Positions 45,662-55,244 of a stretch of 64,000 nucleotides of DNA are shown here, one piece after another. The translations under genes and the position numbers were made by a program. This DNA is from Halomonas sp. THAF5a (GTDB taxonomy: Bacteria > Pseudomonadota > Gammaproteobacteria > Pseudomonadales > Halomonadaceae): contig NZ_CP045417.1 of assembly GCF_009363755.1 (NCBI RefSeq), forward strand, positions 62,001 through 126,000, given 5' to 3'. The notes under the pieces are model-generated. The model was given only the letters and a program-made list of their open reading frames with translations, did not search any database and was not told the DNA's origin. Each line of letters opens with the position of its first letter. Position 1 is the stretch's first letter.

Positions 45662-45687
45662 CGCCCCGCGCCGATCCGGCCGGGGCG
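45662..45687. terminator. GC-rich hairpin between convergent flgL and fliR
   Basis: CGCCCCG (45662-45668) pairs with CGGGGCG (45681-45687) around a 12-base loop in the 60-base gap between two converging genes. No T-run follows on either strand, so termination here is plausible by position only. Confidence 0.45.
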
Positions 45688-45695
45688 TCGTCGTG

Positions 45696-46496
45696 TCAGC
45701 CGGCCATCGGCAGCGGCGCCAGGGTCTCCAGCAGGTTCTGCAGGAAGGCCAGTCCCCGGCTGAACAGCCGCTCCAGGAAGCTTGCCAGGTCGGTCATCAG
45801 CACCATCAGCAGGATCAGGCCCACCGTCAGCGAGGTCGGGAAGCCGATGTTGAAGACGGTGAGCTGGGGCGCCGATCGGTTGAGGATGCCCAGCGAGAGG
45901 TTGATGATCAGCAGCGAGGCCACCAGCGGGAGGGCCAGCAGCAGGCCGGCGGTATAGATGGTCCCGCCGTAGCGGGCCAGCATGATGAAGGCCTCCGGGT
46001 TGAAGCGGCCGATGCCGATCGGCAGGGTCTCGAAGCTCGAGACCAGCACCTGCAGCACCATCAGGTGGCCGTTGAAGGCCAGGAACATCAGCAGCGTGAC
46101 CATGTAGAGGATGCGCGACAGCACCACCATGTTGGTGCCGCTGGAAGGGTCGAAGAAGGTGGCGAAGGCGAGACCCATCTGCAGGCCGATGAAGTCCCCC
46201 GAGGCCTGCACCACGACGAGCATCACCCTGACCGTGAGCCCGATGGCGGCGCCGATCAGCAGCTGCTCGACCAGGATGCCCAGGCCCGCCCAGGAGACGA
46301 GCGGCACCTCGGGCATCGGCGGCAGCACCGGGGCGATCACCACCACCACGGCGCCGGCCAGGCCCAGCTTGGCCTGGCGCGGTACGCTGGAGTGGCCCCA
46401 CAGCGGGGCGCTGAGCATCAGCGCGGTGATGCGCGCGAAGGGCCACAGGAAGGCGACGAGCCAGCCGTGCAGCTGGGCGAAGGTGACCTCCACCAT
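45696..46496 (-). CDS. fliR: Flagellar export gate protein FliR
   Basis: FliR is a core membrane subunit of the export gate with FliP and FliQ. The 266-residue protein has about six hydrophobic segments and the FliR pattern VAFLWPFARITALMLSAPLWG at the start. The internal stretches LVVVQASGDFIGLQMGLAFAT and FNIGFPTSLTVGLILLMVLM also fit. It is the last gene of the leftward fli operon, 16 bases after fliQ. Confidence 0.97.
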   Translation of the reverse strand: MVEVTFAQLHGWLVAFLWPFARITALMLSAPLWGHSSVPRQAKLGLAGAVVVVIAPVLPPMPEVPLVSWAGLGILVEQLLIGAAIGLTVRVMLVVVQASGDFIGLQMGLAFATFFDPSSGTNMVVLSRILYMVTLLMFLAFNGHLMVLQVLVSSFETLPIGIGRFNPEAFIMLARYGGTIYTAGLLLALPLVASLLIINLSLGILNRSAPQLTVFNIGFPTSLTVGLILLMVLMTDLASFLERLFSRGLAFLQNLLETLAPLPMAG

Positions 46497-46512
46497 CAGT
46501 GGGCACTGCCCT

Positions 46513-46782
46513 TCACGAGATCATCGCGGGGATGTTGCCGAACAGCTCGCGGGTGAAGGTCATGATCAGGGTCAGCAGCCAGGGGCCGGCCAGCACCAGC
46601 ACGGCGAACACGGCGAGGATCTTGGGGATGAACGACAGCGTCATCTCGTTGATCTGGGTGGCCGCCTGGAACAGGCTGACCAGCAGGCCGGTGGCCAGGG
46701 CGGTGATCAGCAGCGGGCCGGCCAGCAGCAGCGTGACGCGCATGCCCTGGTAGGCGATGTTCATGACCTCTTCCGGTGTCAT
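46513..46782 (-). CDS. fliQ: Flagellar export gate protein FliQ
   Basis: FliQ is a small export-gate subunit with two membrane helices. The 89-residue protein has MTPEEVMNIAYQGMRVTLLL, GLLVSLFQAATQINEMTLSF and the terminal FTRELFGNIPAMIS. Length is exactly as expected. It follows fliP after 52 bases. Confidence 0.98.
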   Translation of the reverse strand: MTPEEVMNIAYQGMRVTLLLAGPLLITALATGLLVSLFQAATQINEMTLSFIPKILAVFAVLVLAGPWLLTLIMTFTRELFGNIPAMIS

Positions 46783-46834
46783 CGTGGTCTCCTCTCACGG
46801 CCGCGCGCGGTGCGCGGTATCCCGACATCTGGCC

Positions 46835-47593
46835 TCACAGATAGAAGCTCTCGGCCAGCGAGCCGATGATCAGCTGCCAGCCGTCGACCAGCACGAACAG
46901 CATCAGCTTGAACGGCAGCGAGATGGTGATCGGCGGCACCATCATCATGCCCAGCGACATCAGCACGCTCGCCACCACCAGATCGATGATCAGGAAGGGG
47001 ATGAAGATCGTGAAGCCGATCTGGAAGGCGGTCTTCAGCTCGCTGGTGACGAAGGAGGGCACCAGTATCCGCATCGGCACGTCCTCGGGCCCCTGCAGCT
47101 CGCCGATGTCGGCCAGGCGGGCGAACATCGCGAGGTCGGGCTCCCGGGTCTGGGCCAGCATGAACTCGCGGAAGGGGCCCTGGGCGCGGGCGAGGAACTC
47201 CTCGAAGCCGATGGCGTCGTTGGCGAGCGGCACCCAGGCCTCGGCGTGCACCTGGTCGAGCACCGGGGCCATGATGAACAGGGTCAGGAAGAGCGCCAGC
47301 CCAAGCAGCACCTGGGTCGGCGGGGTGGCCTGGGTGCCCATGGCGGTGCGCAGCAGGCTCAGCACGATGATGATGCGTGTGAAGCAGGTCATCATCAAAA
47401 GCACCGCCGGCAGGAAGGCCAGCGAGCTGAGCAGCAGCAGGGTCTGCAGCGACAGCGACCACTGCTGCCCGCCGTCCTCCATCGGTCGGCTGACGATGCC
47501 GGGAATCTGCTGGGCCAGGGCCAGGGAGGGCGCGGCCAGCAGAAGTGCCACCGCCAGGGTCACCAGCACCCGTCGCGACACCCGCCGCCTCAT
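46835..47593 (-). CDS. fliP: Flagellar export gate protein FliP
   Basis: FliP forms the hexameric base of the export gate with FliR and FliQ. The 252-residue precursor has a cleavable signal peptide (ending SLALA near residue 27) and four further membrane segments. Conserved text includes [40 protein letters not shown] and the C-terminal [17 protein letters not shown]. It overlaps fliO by four bases. Confidence 0.98.
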   Translation of the reverse strand: MRRRVSRRVLVTLAVALLLAAPSLALAQQIPGIVSRPMEDGGQQWSLSLQTLLLLSSLAFLPAVLLMMTCFTRIIIVLSLLRTAMGTQATPPTQVLLGLALFLTLFIMAPVLDQVHAEAWVPLANDAIGFEEFLARAQGPFREFMLAQTREPDLAMFARLADIGELQGPEDVPMRILVPSFVTSELKTAFQIGFTIFIPFLIIDLVVASVLMSLGMMMVPPITISLPFKLMLFVLVDGWQLIIGSLAESFYL

Positions 47594-48030
47594 GACGGGT
47601 CCCGTCCGCCGAGGCCGGCGTTGTGGCGGATCGCCTTGGCCAGCCGCGTGGCGAAGGCGTCGCCCGGCGCGAAACCCGGCCCGCCCGGCGAAGTGTCCTG
47701 CCCGGCGTCGACCGGCGCCGGCAGGTCGTGCAGCTTGTTGACCTGGCCGCCGCCGACGCCGAGCACCAGCCAGCTCCCCTCGACCTCGACGATCACCACG
47801 CGCTCCTTGGTGCCCACCGCGGCGCTGCCGACCACCCTCAGGTGGCGGCCGTGGCGCTGGTGGGGCAGCCCCCAGCGGCGCAACACCGCGGTGGCCACCA
47901 GGATGATTACCAGGATCAGCGCCAGGGCGGCGGCGGTCTTGCCCAGGGTCGCCATGCCGATCAGCGACTCGCCGCCGGCGACGACGGCGTCCAGGTCGGC
48001 GGCGGGGGTGTCGGTAGCGGCCGCGCTCAT
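47590..48030 (-). CDS. fliO: Flagellar biosynthesis protein FliO
   Basis: FliO helps assemble FliP in the export gate. The 146-residue protein has a membrane segment (about 28-50, [21 protein letters not shown]) and a soluble C-terminal domain with [21 protein letters not shown], in two parts, then [17 protein letters not shown]. It overlaps fliN and fliP by four bases each. Confidence 0.94.
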   Translation of the reverse strand: MSAAATDTPAADLDAVVAGGESLIGMATLGKTAAALALILVIILVATAVLRRWGLPHQRHGRHLRVVGSAAVGTKERVVIVEVEGSWLVLGVGGGQVNKLHDLPAPVDAGQDTSPGGPGFAPGDAFATRLAKAIRHNAGLGGRDPS

Positions 48031-48530
48031 CGATTGAGCTTCTGGACCCGCTCAGAGGGGGTGATGATCTCGGTGATGCGGATGCCGTACTTGTCCTCGA
48101 CGACCACGACCTCGCCCTGGGCGATCAGGTAGCCGTTGATCAGGATGTCCATGGGCTCGCCGGCCAGGCCGTCGAGCTCGATCACCGAGCCCTGGGCGAG
48201 CTCCAGCAGCTGCTTGATGGTGAGCTTGGTGCGACCGAGCTCCACGGTGAGCTTGACCGGGATGTCCATGATCATCTCGAGATCACGGCTCGCCGCCGCG
48301 CCCTGGCCGGCCTCGAGGGGCTGGAAGACGCTGCTGCCGGCGGATCTGGCGGCGGGCGCCTCGGCCTGTGGTTCCGAGGTCGGCTCGGCCGACTCAGCGG
48401 CCGCCTGCTCGGCCATCGCCTCCGCCCAGGGGTCGTCGTCGGCGTCGGGCGCTGCGCCCTGCTGCTCCGACATGGCGGCGGCCCAGTCGTCGTCGCCGAT
48501 GTTCTGATCGGGCTTGTTGGGATCAGTCAT
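48027..48530 (-). CDS. fliN: Flagellar motor switch protein FliN
   Basis: FliN is part of the cytoplasmic switch ring and helps dock the export ATPase complex. The 167-residue protein has a long acidic, Ala-rich N-terminus (about 1-80) and the SpoA domain (about 85-165). That domain reads [20 protein letters not shown], then [20 protein letters not shown] and [13 protein letters not shown]. It overlaps fliM by eight bases. Confidence 0.98.
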   Translation of the reverse strand: MTDPNKPDQNIGDDDWAAAMSEQQGAAPDADDDPWAEAMAEQAAAESAEPTSEPQAEAPAARSAGSSVFQPLEAGQGAAASRDLEMIMDIPVKLTVELGRTKLTIKQLLELAQGSVIELDGLAGEPMDILINGYLIAQGEVVVVEDKYGIRITEIITPSERVQKLNR

Positions 48531-49566
48531 GAGAGGATTCCTTGGGTTTCGGCCTGGCGCCCTTCACGAAGGCGTCGGTCGGCGCATGGCCGGCGGCATG
48601 GTCGAAGATGCGCAGCACGCGCAGGGCGTGCTGCTCGTTCTGGCTGCCGTATTCGCACTCCATCACCGGCACGCCATCCACGCTGGCCGTCACCGTTTCG
48701 GGAAGCTCCATGGGCAGCACGTCGCCGGCCTTGAGGGCCATGACATGGTCGATGCGGCTCGGGATATCGGTGAAGTGGGCGACCAGTTCGACCTCGGAGT
48801 GGCGGATCTCGCCGGCGATGCGTCGAGTCCAGGTGCCGTCCTGGTCCTTGCTGCCGTCGCTCAGGGGGTTGGTCAGCAGGTCGCGCAGCGGCTCGATCAT
48901 GGCGTAGGGCATGCAGATCTGGAAGCTGCTGGCCAGGTTGCCCACCTCGAGGTTGAAGCTGGTATTGACCACGATCTCGTTGGGCGAGTTGGTGATGTTG
49001 GCGAACTTCGACTGCATCTCCGAGCGCAGAAAGCCGATCTCCAGGGGGTAGACCGACTTCCAGGACTCGCTGTAGGCGTCGATGGCCAGGTGCAGCAGGC
49101 GCTGGATGATGCGCTGTTCGGTGTTGGTGAACTCGCGCCCCTCGGACTTGGTCACGAAGCGCCCGTCGCCGCCGAACAGGTTGTCCACCACCATGAACAC
49201 CAGGCTCGGAGGGAACACGATCAGCGCCGAGCCGCGTAGCGGCTTCATGGCGATCATGTTGATGTTGGTCGGCACCGGGACGTTGCGGGAGAATTCGCTG
49301 TAGCTCTGGTAGCGGACCGAATCCACGGTGATGTCGGCGCTGCGGCGAATCAGGTTGAACAGTCCCATGCGGAAGTGCCGCGCGAAGCGCTCGTTGATGA
49401 TGTCCAGCGCGTGCAGGCGCTCGCGGATGATGCGGTGCTGGGAGGCCGGGTCGTAGGGGCGCACGCGAGACGTGGCGGGGCTGTTGGCCTCCGGCTCGTC
49501 GTCACCGCTGACGCCCTTGAGCAGGGCGTCGATCTCATCCTGGGAAAGCAGGTCGTCTTGGGACAT
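48523..49566 (-). CDS. fliM: Flagellar motor switch protein FliM
   Basis: FliM binds phosphorylated CheY and reverses motor rotation. The 347-residue protein starts with the CheY-binding peptide DDLLSQDEIDALLKG. A middle domain (about 45-230) with GLFNLIRRSADITVDSVRYQ follows, and then a SpoA-like C-terminal domain (about 245-325). The family's usual length is about 330. It lies 20 bases after fliL. Confidence 0.98.
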   Translation of the reverse strand: MSQDDLLSQDEIDALLKGVSGDDEPEANSPATSRVRPYDPASQHRIIRERLHALDIINERFARHFRMGLFNLIRRSADITVDSVRYQSYSEFSRNVPVPTNINMIAMKPLRGSALIVFPPSLVFMVVDNLFGGDGRFVTKSEGREFTNTEQRIIQRLLHLAIDAYSESWKSVYPLEIGFLRSEMQSKFANITNSPNEIVVNTSFNLEVGNLASSFQICMPYAMIEPLRDLLTNPLSDGSKDQDGTWTRRIAGEIRHSEVELVAHFTDIPSRIDHVMALKAGDVLPMELPETVTASVDGVPVMECEYGSQNEQHALRVLRIFDHAAGHAPTDAFVKGARPKPKESSHD

Positions 49567-49586
49567 GTGTGTTGCCTACCCTCGGC

Positions 49587-50066
49587 CTATTGAACGATGA
49601 ACTCGGTGAAGAGCACGTCGTCGATGGCCAGCTCCGGCTGGTGCTCCGACATGGGTGCCTCGAGGGCGGCGATCACCTGCTCGGCCAGGCGCTGCTTGCC
49701 GCCCGGCGAGGTCAGTTCACTGGCCTGCTTGCCGGAGAACAGCATCAGCAGGCGGCTGCGCACCTGAGGCATGTGCTGATCGAGCACCGCCTGGCTCTGC
49801 TCGTCGCCGAGCTTCAGCGACAGGCCGGTGTAGAGCAGGCGCGGCCCGTACTCGTCGTCGGCGAGATTGACGGTGAAGGGCTTGATCGGCAGGAAGATCG
49901 GTGCCTGGGGTTCGGGTTCGGCCTGGGCGTTGAGTGCCGAGCGCGCCTCGTCCTCGGGCTGGCTGAGCACCATGTAGAGCGCCACCGCCGCCGCCGAGCT
50001 CGACAGGATCAGCAGCACCATCATCGTCCACAGGAGCTTGCGCGAGCGGCCACTGGATTTCGCCAT
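49587..50066 (-). CDS. fliL: Flagellar basal body protein FliL
   Basis: FliL surrounds the stator and supports torque. The 159-residue protein has a short basic cytoplasmic start, one membrane segment (about 12-33, LLWTMMVLLILSSSAAAVAL) and a periplasmic stomatin-like domain with IFLPIKPFTVNLADDEYGPR and the conserved C-terminal VLFTEFIVQ. I chose the ATG at 50066, seven bases after AGGA; an ATG at 50072 sits too close to it. It heads the fliLMNOPQR group. Confidence 0.96.
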   Translation of the reverse strand: MAKSSGRSRKLLWTMMVLLILSSSAAAVALYMVLSQPEDEARSALNAQAEPEPQAPIFLPIKPFTVNLADDEYGPRLLYTGLSLKLGDEQSQAVLDQHMPQVRSRLLMLFSGKQASELTSPGGKQRLAEQVIAALEAPMSEHQPELAIDDVLFTEFIVQ

Positions 50067-50147
50067 TCTCATTCCTAGGTTGCAGTAGATTGCCGACACT
50101 GAGGCCGCAGTATGCCGGCCGTGAAGGGCTCATGATGATCCGAACAG

Positions 50148-50193
50148 GCCCGGGGATGGCGCCTATCTTGTGCGTTTGGCGCCCGCCCCGGGC
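50148..50193 (-). other. Large two-part hairpin between fliK and fliL
   Basis: GCCCGGGG (50148-50155) and GGCGCC (50158-50163) pair with GGCGCC (50178-50183) and CCCCGGGC (50186-50193), with a two-base internal loop and a 14-base terminal loop. It starts six bases after the fliK stop on the minus strand. No T-run follows, so it may be an RNA processing point or a partial terminator dividing fliFGHIJK from fliLMNOPQR. Confidence 0.6.
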
Positions 50194-50198
50194 GCCGC

Positions 50199-51626
50199 TC
50201 AGGCATAGAGGTCGACGCGCCCGTCCAGGACGCGCTCCCGGCTCCCTTGCTCCTCGAGGGTGACGGTCGCCCCCTCCTCGGCGGCATCGCTTCCCGCCGA
50301 GGCGAGCATCCCGCCGGGTCGGCCGGAGGCATCGTCGCCCTCGGTGCCGCCCTGGCGCTGCTCGCCCACCGAGGTCTCGCCCAGGCTGATGCCCTGCTCG
50401 GCGAGCGCCTCGCGCAGCTGGGGGATCGCCTGCTCCAGCGCCTGGCGGACCTGAGCATGGGCAGAGACGAACTGCGCCTGGGCGCCGTGGTCGCCCATCT
50501 TCAGCGAGACGGACAGCGGCCCGAGCTCCGCCGGGTGGAGCTTGAGCTCGACCCGCTGCTCGCCCCCGTGCTGGCTCAGGCGCACCAGCTGCTGGCCCAG
50601 CTGCTGTGACCAGGCGGGGCTCGCCACCGGCGCCGGCAGGCTGGCCTGGCCCGGCGATGCAGCGGTGCCGGTCGGTGATCCGGCGGTGCCGCCCGTTGCC
50701 GCGCTCATGGCGCCGGACATTGCGTTGGCCGCGCCCTGGCCGGCCGGTTCCTGACCCGCCCCGGTGCGAGGCGTCTCGCCGCGCTGCCCCGGCAGGGCAT
50801 CGCCGGCGGCCGCGAGGCGCAACGTCTCGTCGCTCGCCGCGGCCTGGCCGGCGCCCTGAGGGGTGAGGCGCTCGGCCGCGGCGGCGAGTGCCGCTGTATT
50901 TGCGGGTGACGAGGCGGTAGCGCCGCGACGCTCGGCGGCGATCGCCTCGAGCAGCGGATTGAGGCGCACGGCGTCGCCCGCGGCCGGGTTGGCGGGATTC
51001 ACCATGCCCGGCGTGCTGGCACCGGCCGGACCCGCGGCGGCCAGGGGGAGCACCGCGAGGGCGTCGTCCGCCTCGGGACGTCCGGCCCGCTCGATCAGCG
51101 CGAGACGCACCTGAAAGGCGTCCCAGATGCCGCTGCCCGACGCCTCGACATCATCCGACCGACGCTCGCCCCGCTGGAACCCCTGGAGCGTCGCGGCGAG
51201 GGCGTCCTGCCCCGTCGTTTCGCGACTGTCTGGCGGCGCGTCCCCCTGTCGCAACGCCACAAGGGCCGCTTCGATCTCCTCGGTCGAGGCGCCGAGCAGC
51301 GAGGCCAGCCGCTCGATGGAGGGGCCGTGCTCCTCCGGCCTGCCGCTGCCGGTCTGGGGCGCTGTCTCGCCCGGCACCTTGGTCAGCAGCGCCTTGAGCG
51401 CCTCGACCTGGCCGCGGGTCGCGGCCGGCGACGTGAGCGAGGCGTCGCTCTGCCCGCTCGAGGCCCGGGGCGACGTGCCGTCGGCCTTGCCAGCCCCGCT
51501 CCCATGGGCGTAGCTCGCCCCGGCCAGGTGGCGGGCGAACGCGCCGTCCGGTGCCTTGGCATCCCCGGCGGCGGTGCGGTGTCCGGCGGCGTTGCCGGGG
51601 GCGTTGATGAGCAGCTGGATATCCAT
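50199..51626 (-). CDS. fliK: Flagellar hook-length control protein FliK
   Basis: FliK measures hook length and triggers the FlhB specificity switch. The 475-residue protein has a long Ala/Gly/Pro-rich N-terminal region (about 1-330) and a compact C-terminal domain. That domain shows LVRLSQHGGEQRVELKLHPA, ELGPLSVSLKMGDHGAQAQF and the helical HAQVRQALEQAIPQLREALA. The ATG at 51626 follows AAGGAGA; a longer in-frame reading runs into the fliJ gap and is rejected. A second FliK-like gene lies at 26847-28019. Confidence 0.95.
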   Translation of the reverse strand: MDIQLLINAPGNAAGHRTAAGDAKAPDGAFARHLAGASYAHGSGAGKADGTSPRASSGQSDASLTSPAATRGQVEALKALLTKVPGETAPQTGSGRPEEHGPSIERLASLLGASTEEIEAALVALRQGDAPPDSRETTGQDALAATLQGFQRGERRSDDVEASGSGIWDAFQVRLALIERAGRPEADDALAVLPLAAAGPAGASTPGMVNPANPAAGDAVRLNPLLEAIAAERRGATASSPANTAALAAAAERLTPQGAGQAAASDETLRLAAAGDALPGQRGETPRTGAGQEPAGQGAANAMSGAMSAATGGTAGSPTGTAASPGQASLPAPVASPAWSQQLGQQLVRLSQHGGEQRVELKLHPAELGPLSVSLKMGDHGAQAQFVSAHAQVRQALEQAIPQLREALAEQGISLGETSVGEQRQGGTEGDDASGRPGGMLASAGSDAAEEGATVTLEEQGSRERVLDGRVDLYA

Positions 51627-51645
51627 CGACAGTCTCCTTGTCGGC

Positions 51646-52107
51646 TCAGTGCTCGAAGTGGGACGAGCGCTGGCGGACCAGTCGGTTGTTGACCAGGTCA
51701 TCACTGACGTGCTGTTCCCGGCGTTGTTCGTCGCGGCGCCTGACGGCCTCCCGGCGCTCGGCCAGGGTGTCGTAGGAGGAGAGGCGCTGCTGCTGTTGCT
51801 GCCACTGTTGTCGGGTGCGCTCGACCCGCTGCTGCTGGGCGGCCAGGGCCTGGCGGGCGCGCACCAGGGCGTCGTCCAGGGAGGCGAGGAACTGCTGGTA
51901 GTTGCGCATGGTGGCCGGATCGATGCCGTCGCGCATGGCCGCGTTCAGCTTGTCGGCGTACTCCTGGCGATAGCGGTTGAGCGACTCGAGCTGCTGGCCG
52001 ACCTGGCTCGCGGTGCGCTGCTCGCCGGCCAGGGTCTGGCCGGCCTGGTCCCGAGCCTCCCGGGCGAGTTCGACGAGGGTGTCGAGGGAGGTGCGATCAC
52101 GGCTCAT
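51646..52107 (-). CDS. fliJ: Flagellar export protein FliJ
   Basis: FliJ is the coiled-coil stalk of the export ATPase, joining FliI to FlhA. The 153-residue protein is one long charged coiled coil rich in Gln and Arg ([20 protein letters not shown]). The start overlaps fliI by four bases. Confidence 0.94.
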   Translation of the reverse strand: MSRDRTSLDTLVELAREARDQAGQTLAGEQRTASQVGQQLESLNRYRQEYADKLNAAMRDGIDPATMRNYQQFLASLDDALVRARQALAAQQQRVERTRQQWQQQQQRLSSYDTLAERREAVRRRDEQRREQHVSDDLVNNRLVRQRSSHFEH

Positions 52108-53495
52108 GGCTGTCCTCCGAGGACGCCGGCCAGGGCCTGGCGGGCATCGTCCATGCTGCTGCTCTCCTCGATCCGCTGCTGCAGGAAGCCCTCGAGCCGG
52201 GGATAGCGCCGCACCGCCTCGTCGAGCTGTGGGTCGTTGCCCGGATGGTAGGCGCCGACGCTGATCAGGTCGCGGTTGCGCTGGTAGCGCGAGAAGAGTC
52301 CCTTGAACTGCTGGGCCTGGCGCTGCTGCTGCGGGTCGACGACCGCGGTCATCACACGGCTGATGGAGGCCTCGATATCGATCGCCGGATAGTGCCCCGC
52401 CTCGGCCAGGGTGCGCGACAGCACGATGTGCCCGTCGAGGATGGCGCGGGCCGAGTCGGCGATGGGGTCCTGCTGGTCATCGCCCTCGGTGAGCACGGTA
52501 TAGAAGGCGGTGATCGAGCCGCCGCCGCGCTCGGCGTTGCCGGCGCGCTCGACCAGGTTCGGCAGCTTGGCGAAGACCGAGGGCGGGTAGCCCTTGGTCG
52601 CCGGCGGCTCGCCCACGGCCAGGGCGATCTCGCGCTGGGCCATGGCGTAGCGCGTCAGGGAGTCCATGATCAGCAGTACGTTGCGTCCCTGATCGCGAAA
52701 GCCTTCGGCCAGGCGCGTGGCATAGGAGGCGCCCTGCAGGCGCTGCAGCGGCGAGGTGTCGGCGGGGGCCGCCACCACCACGGCGCGGCGCAGCCCCTCC
52801 TCGCCGAGGATGTTGTCGATGAAGTCCTGGACCTCGCGGCCCCGTTCGCCGATCAGCCCCACCACGATCACGTCGGCGCGGGTGTAGCGGGCCATCATGC
52901 CGAGCAGGACCGACTTGCCGACCCCGGAGCCCGCGAAGAGCCCCATGCGCTGGCCGCGGCCGACGCTCAGCAGGGCGTTGATGGCGCGGATGCCGACGTC
53001 GATCTGCTCCTCGATGGGCGCACGGGCCAGCGGATTGAGCGGCGGCGTGGAGAGCGGGGCCCGGGGCGCCTCGGACAGCGGCGCCAGGCCGTCCAGGGGC
53101 GCGCCGCTGCCGTCGACCACGCGTCCCAGCAGCGACTCGCCGAGGGGGAAGCGCCGCGCGCTGTCGTGGGCCCCATCGGAGAGCGCGAAGACCCGGGCGC
53201 CTGGCATCAGGCCGGTGATCTCGGCCAGCGGCATCAGGTAGAGTCGCTCGCCGGAGAAGCCCACCACCTCGGCCTCGGCGTAGCGGCGCGGCTCGCCCTG
53301 GCCCGCCGGCAGTTCGATGCGACAGGCGTTGCCCAGCGCCACCTGCAGGCCCACCACCTCGATCACCAGGCCGGTGGCCCGCACCACCCGGCCGCTGGTG
53401 CGGCAGGGCGGCAGCGGCGCCACCCGGGCGCGCACGCCGCGCAGGGCGTGCTGCCAGTGAGCCTGGTGGGGGTTGGCGGACAGCGACTCGGTCAC
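52104..53495 (-). CDS. fliI: Flagellar export ATPase FliI
   Basis: FliI is the hexameric ATPase that prepares substrates for export, related to the F1 beta subunit. The 463 residues include an N-terminal barrel, the Walker A motif [19 protein letters not shown] (about 175-193), [15 protein letters not shown], the Walker B-like [20 protein letters not shown] and the catalytic region [18 protein letters not shown]. Length is normal. It overlaps fliH and fliJ by four bases each. Confidence 0.98.
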   Translation of the reverse strand: MTESLSANPHQAHWQHALRGVRARVAPLPPCRTSGRVVRATGLVIEVVGLQVALGNACRIELPAGQGEPRRYAEAEVVGFSGERLYLMPLAEITGLMPGARVFALSDGAHDSARRFPLGESLLGRVVDGSGAPLDGLAPLSEAPRAPLSTPPLNPLARAPIEEQIDVGIRAINALLSVGRGQRMGLFAGSGVGKSVLLGMMARYTRADVIVVGLIGERGREVQDFIDNILGEEGLRRAVVVAAPADTSPLQRLQGASYATRLAEGFRDQGRNVLLIMDSLTRYAMAQREIALAVGEPPATKGYPPSVFAKLPNLVERAGNAERGGGSITAFYTVLTEGDDQQDPIADSARAILDGHIVLSRTLAEAGHYPAIDIEASISRVMTAVVDPQQQRQAQQFKGLFSRYQRNRDLISVGAYHPGNDPQLDEAVRRYPRLEGFLQQRIEESSSMDDARQALAGVLGGQP

Positions 53496-54247
53496 AGCTG
53501 GGGCTCCTCCGATGTCTTGGCGGCGGGACGGCGATGGCGAACCTGGGCCTTCACGGCCTGCCAGCGGCTCTCCCAGGTGGCGTCGAGTTCGCCGTTAGCG
53601 CTGGTGACCCGGCAGCCGCCGCGGCTCAGCTGGTCGTCGGGCTGCAGCGTCCAGCCGGCGGCCGAGAGATCGTCGCCCAGGTGCGTCTGCACCAGCTTGT
53701 GATCCAGCGGATGCAGCCAGAGGCGCTGCTGGCCGACCAGCGGCGGCTCGGTGTGCAGCAGCGCGCGGACAAGCTCCAGCACCTGGCGGGGCCGCGACTT
53801 GAGGGCCTCGCCGGCGAGCTGGTGCCCGGTGGCGAGCGCCAGGTCGACCAGGTCCTCGGCGACGGCCTCGTCGAGCGTCTCGAGGGCCTCACCGAAGGCG
53901 CCGGCGAGTTCGGCCAGCGGCGAGAGGGTCTCGGCGAGACGCGCGTCAAGTTCCTCCTGTGCCCGCCGGCGACCCTCCTCGAGCCCTTGGGCCAGCCCCT
54001 CGGCATGGCCCTGCTCGCGGCCGGCCGCGAGGCCCGCCTCATGGGCCTCGCGGCGCACCCGCTCGCGCAGCGCCTCGAGCTCTGCCTCGCGGCGCCGGGC
54101 CTCACGCCGCTCGGCGGCCTGCTGCGCCTGCTGGGGGCTCTCCGGCTCGCTCGACGCCTGGCGCGGCGGCGCCTTGAGCTCGCCCATCTGCCAGCGGCGC
54201 CAGGGGGACGGGGCGTCGTCCCGCTGAAAGCCCTCGGACTCAGACAT
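53492..54247 (-). CDS. fliH: Flagellar export regulator FliH
   Basis: FliH holds FliI inactive and brings it to the C-ring. The 251-residue protein has a charged N-terminus, an Arg/Glu-rich coiled coil (about 35-115, with glycine-spaced helix [20 protein letters not shown]) and a C-terminal FliI-binding domain with [20 protein letters not shown]. It overlaps fliG by eight bases. Confidence 0.96.
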   Translation of the reverse strand: MSESEGFQRDDAPSPWRRWQMGELKAPPRQASSEPESPQQAQQAAERREARRREAELEALRERVRREAHEAGLAAGREQGHAEGLAQGLEEGRRRAQEELDARLAETLSPLAELAGAFGEALETLDEAVAEDLVDLALATGHQLAGEALKSRPRQVLELVRALLHTEPPLVGQQRLWLHPLDHKLVQTHLGDDLSAAGWTLQPDDQLSRGGCRVTSANGELDATWESRWQAVKAQVRHRRPAAKTSEEPQL

Positions 54248-55244
54248 AGGTGTCGTCTCCGCCGCTCAGCACGATCTCGCCGCCGTCGGCGAGGCGTCGC
54301 ACCACCTGCAGGATGGTCTTCTGCTCGGTCTCCACCTGGGAGACGCGGATCGGCCCGCGGGCCTCCATGTCCTCGCGCAGGAGGTCGGCGGCGCGCTGGG
54401 ACATGTTGCGCATGAACTTGTCCATGAGCGTCTCCGGCGCCCCCTTGAGGGCCACCACCAGGGAGTTGGTGTCGATCTCCTTGAGGATCATCTGGATGCT
54501 GCGATCGTCGAGGTCGATGAGGTTCTCGAACAGGAACATCTCGTCGATGATCTTCTGGGCCAGGTCCTCGCTGTGGGAGCGCACCGTCTCGATGGCGGCC
54601 TCCTCCTGGTGGGAGTTCATCAGGTTGAGGATCTCCGCCGCGGTGCGGGCGCCGCCCATCTTGCTGCGCTTGAGGTTCTGGCCGTCGAGCATGTTGGTCA
54701 GCACCTCGGTCAGCTCCTGCAGGGCGGCGGGCTGCACGCCGCTGAAGGTCGCGATGCGCAGCACCACGTCGTTGCGCAGCTTGTCGTCGAACAGCGCCAT
54801 CACGTCTGCCGCCTGGTGGCGATCCAGATGGATCAGCACGGTGGCGATGATCTGCGGGTGCTCGTCGCGGATCAGCTCCGCCACCATCGAGGCTTCCATC
54901 AGGTTCAGGGCATCGATGCCGGAGCCCGAGCCGCTGGTCTCCAGCACGTCCTCGATCAGGCTGGAGGCACGATCGCTGCCGAGCGCCTTGGTCAGCACCG
55001 AGCGGATGTGCTCGCTGGAGTTGAGGTTCAGCGCGATGAACTCCTCGGTCTCGTCGCTGAAGGCCTTGAGCACCTGGCGCATCTCGTCGTGGGAGATCTG
55101 GTCCAGGCGCGCCATTTCCGTGCTGATCTGCTGGATCTCGGAGGGAGAGAGGTACTTGAAGACCTCCGCCGCACTGTCCTCGTCGAGGGCCAGCAGCAGG
55201 ATCGCGCTGCGCCGCGCCCCGCCCATCTCTTGAAGCTTACTCAT
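54240..55244 (-). CDS. fliG: Flagellar motor switch protein FliG
   Basis: FliG is the rotor protein on which MotA pushes. The 334-residue protein has an N-terminal FliF-binding domain, the middle domain with the EHPQ motif (IRDEHPQIIATVLIHLD, about 125-142) and the C-terminal torque domain with the charged helix LLREDMEARGPIRVSQVE. Length matches the family. It overlaps fliF by eight bases. Confidence 0.98.
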   Translation of the reverse strand: MSKLQEMGGARRSAILLLALDEDSAAEVFKYLSPSEIQQISTEMARLDQISHDEMRQVLKAFSDETEEFIALNLNSSEHIRSVLTKALGSDRASSLIEDVLETSGSGSGIDALNLMEASMVAELIRDEHPQIIATVLIHLDRHQAADVMALFDDKLRNDVVLRIATFSGVQPAALQELTEVLTNMLDGQNLKRSKMGGARTAAEILNLMNSHQEEAAIETVRSHSEDLAQKIIDEMFLFENLIDLDDRSIQMILKEIDTNSLVVALKGAPETLMDKFMRNMSQRAADLLREDMEARGPIRVSQVETEQKTILQVVRRLADGGEIVLSGGDDTYV

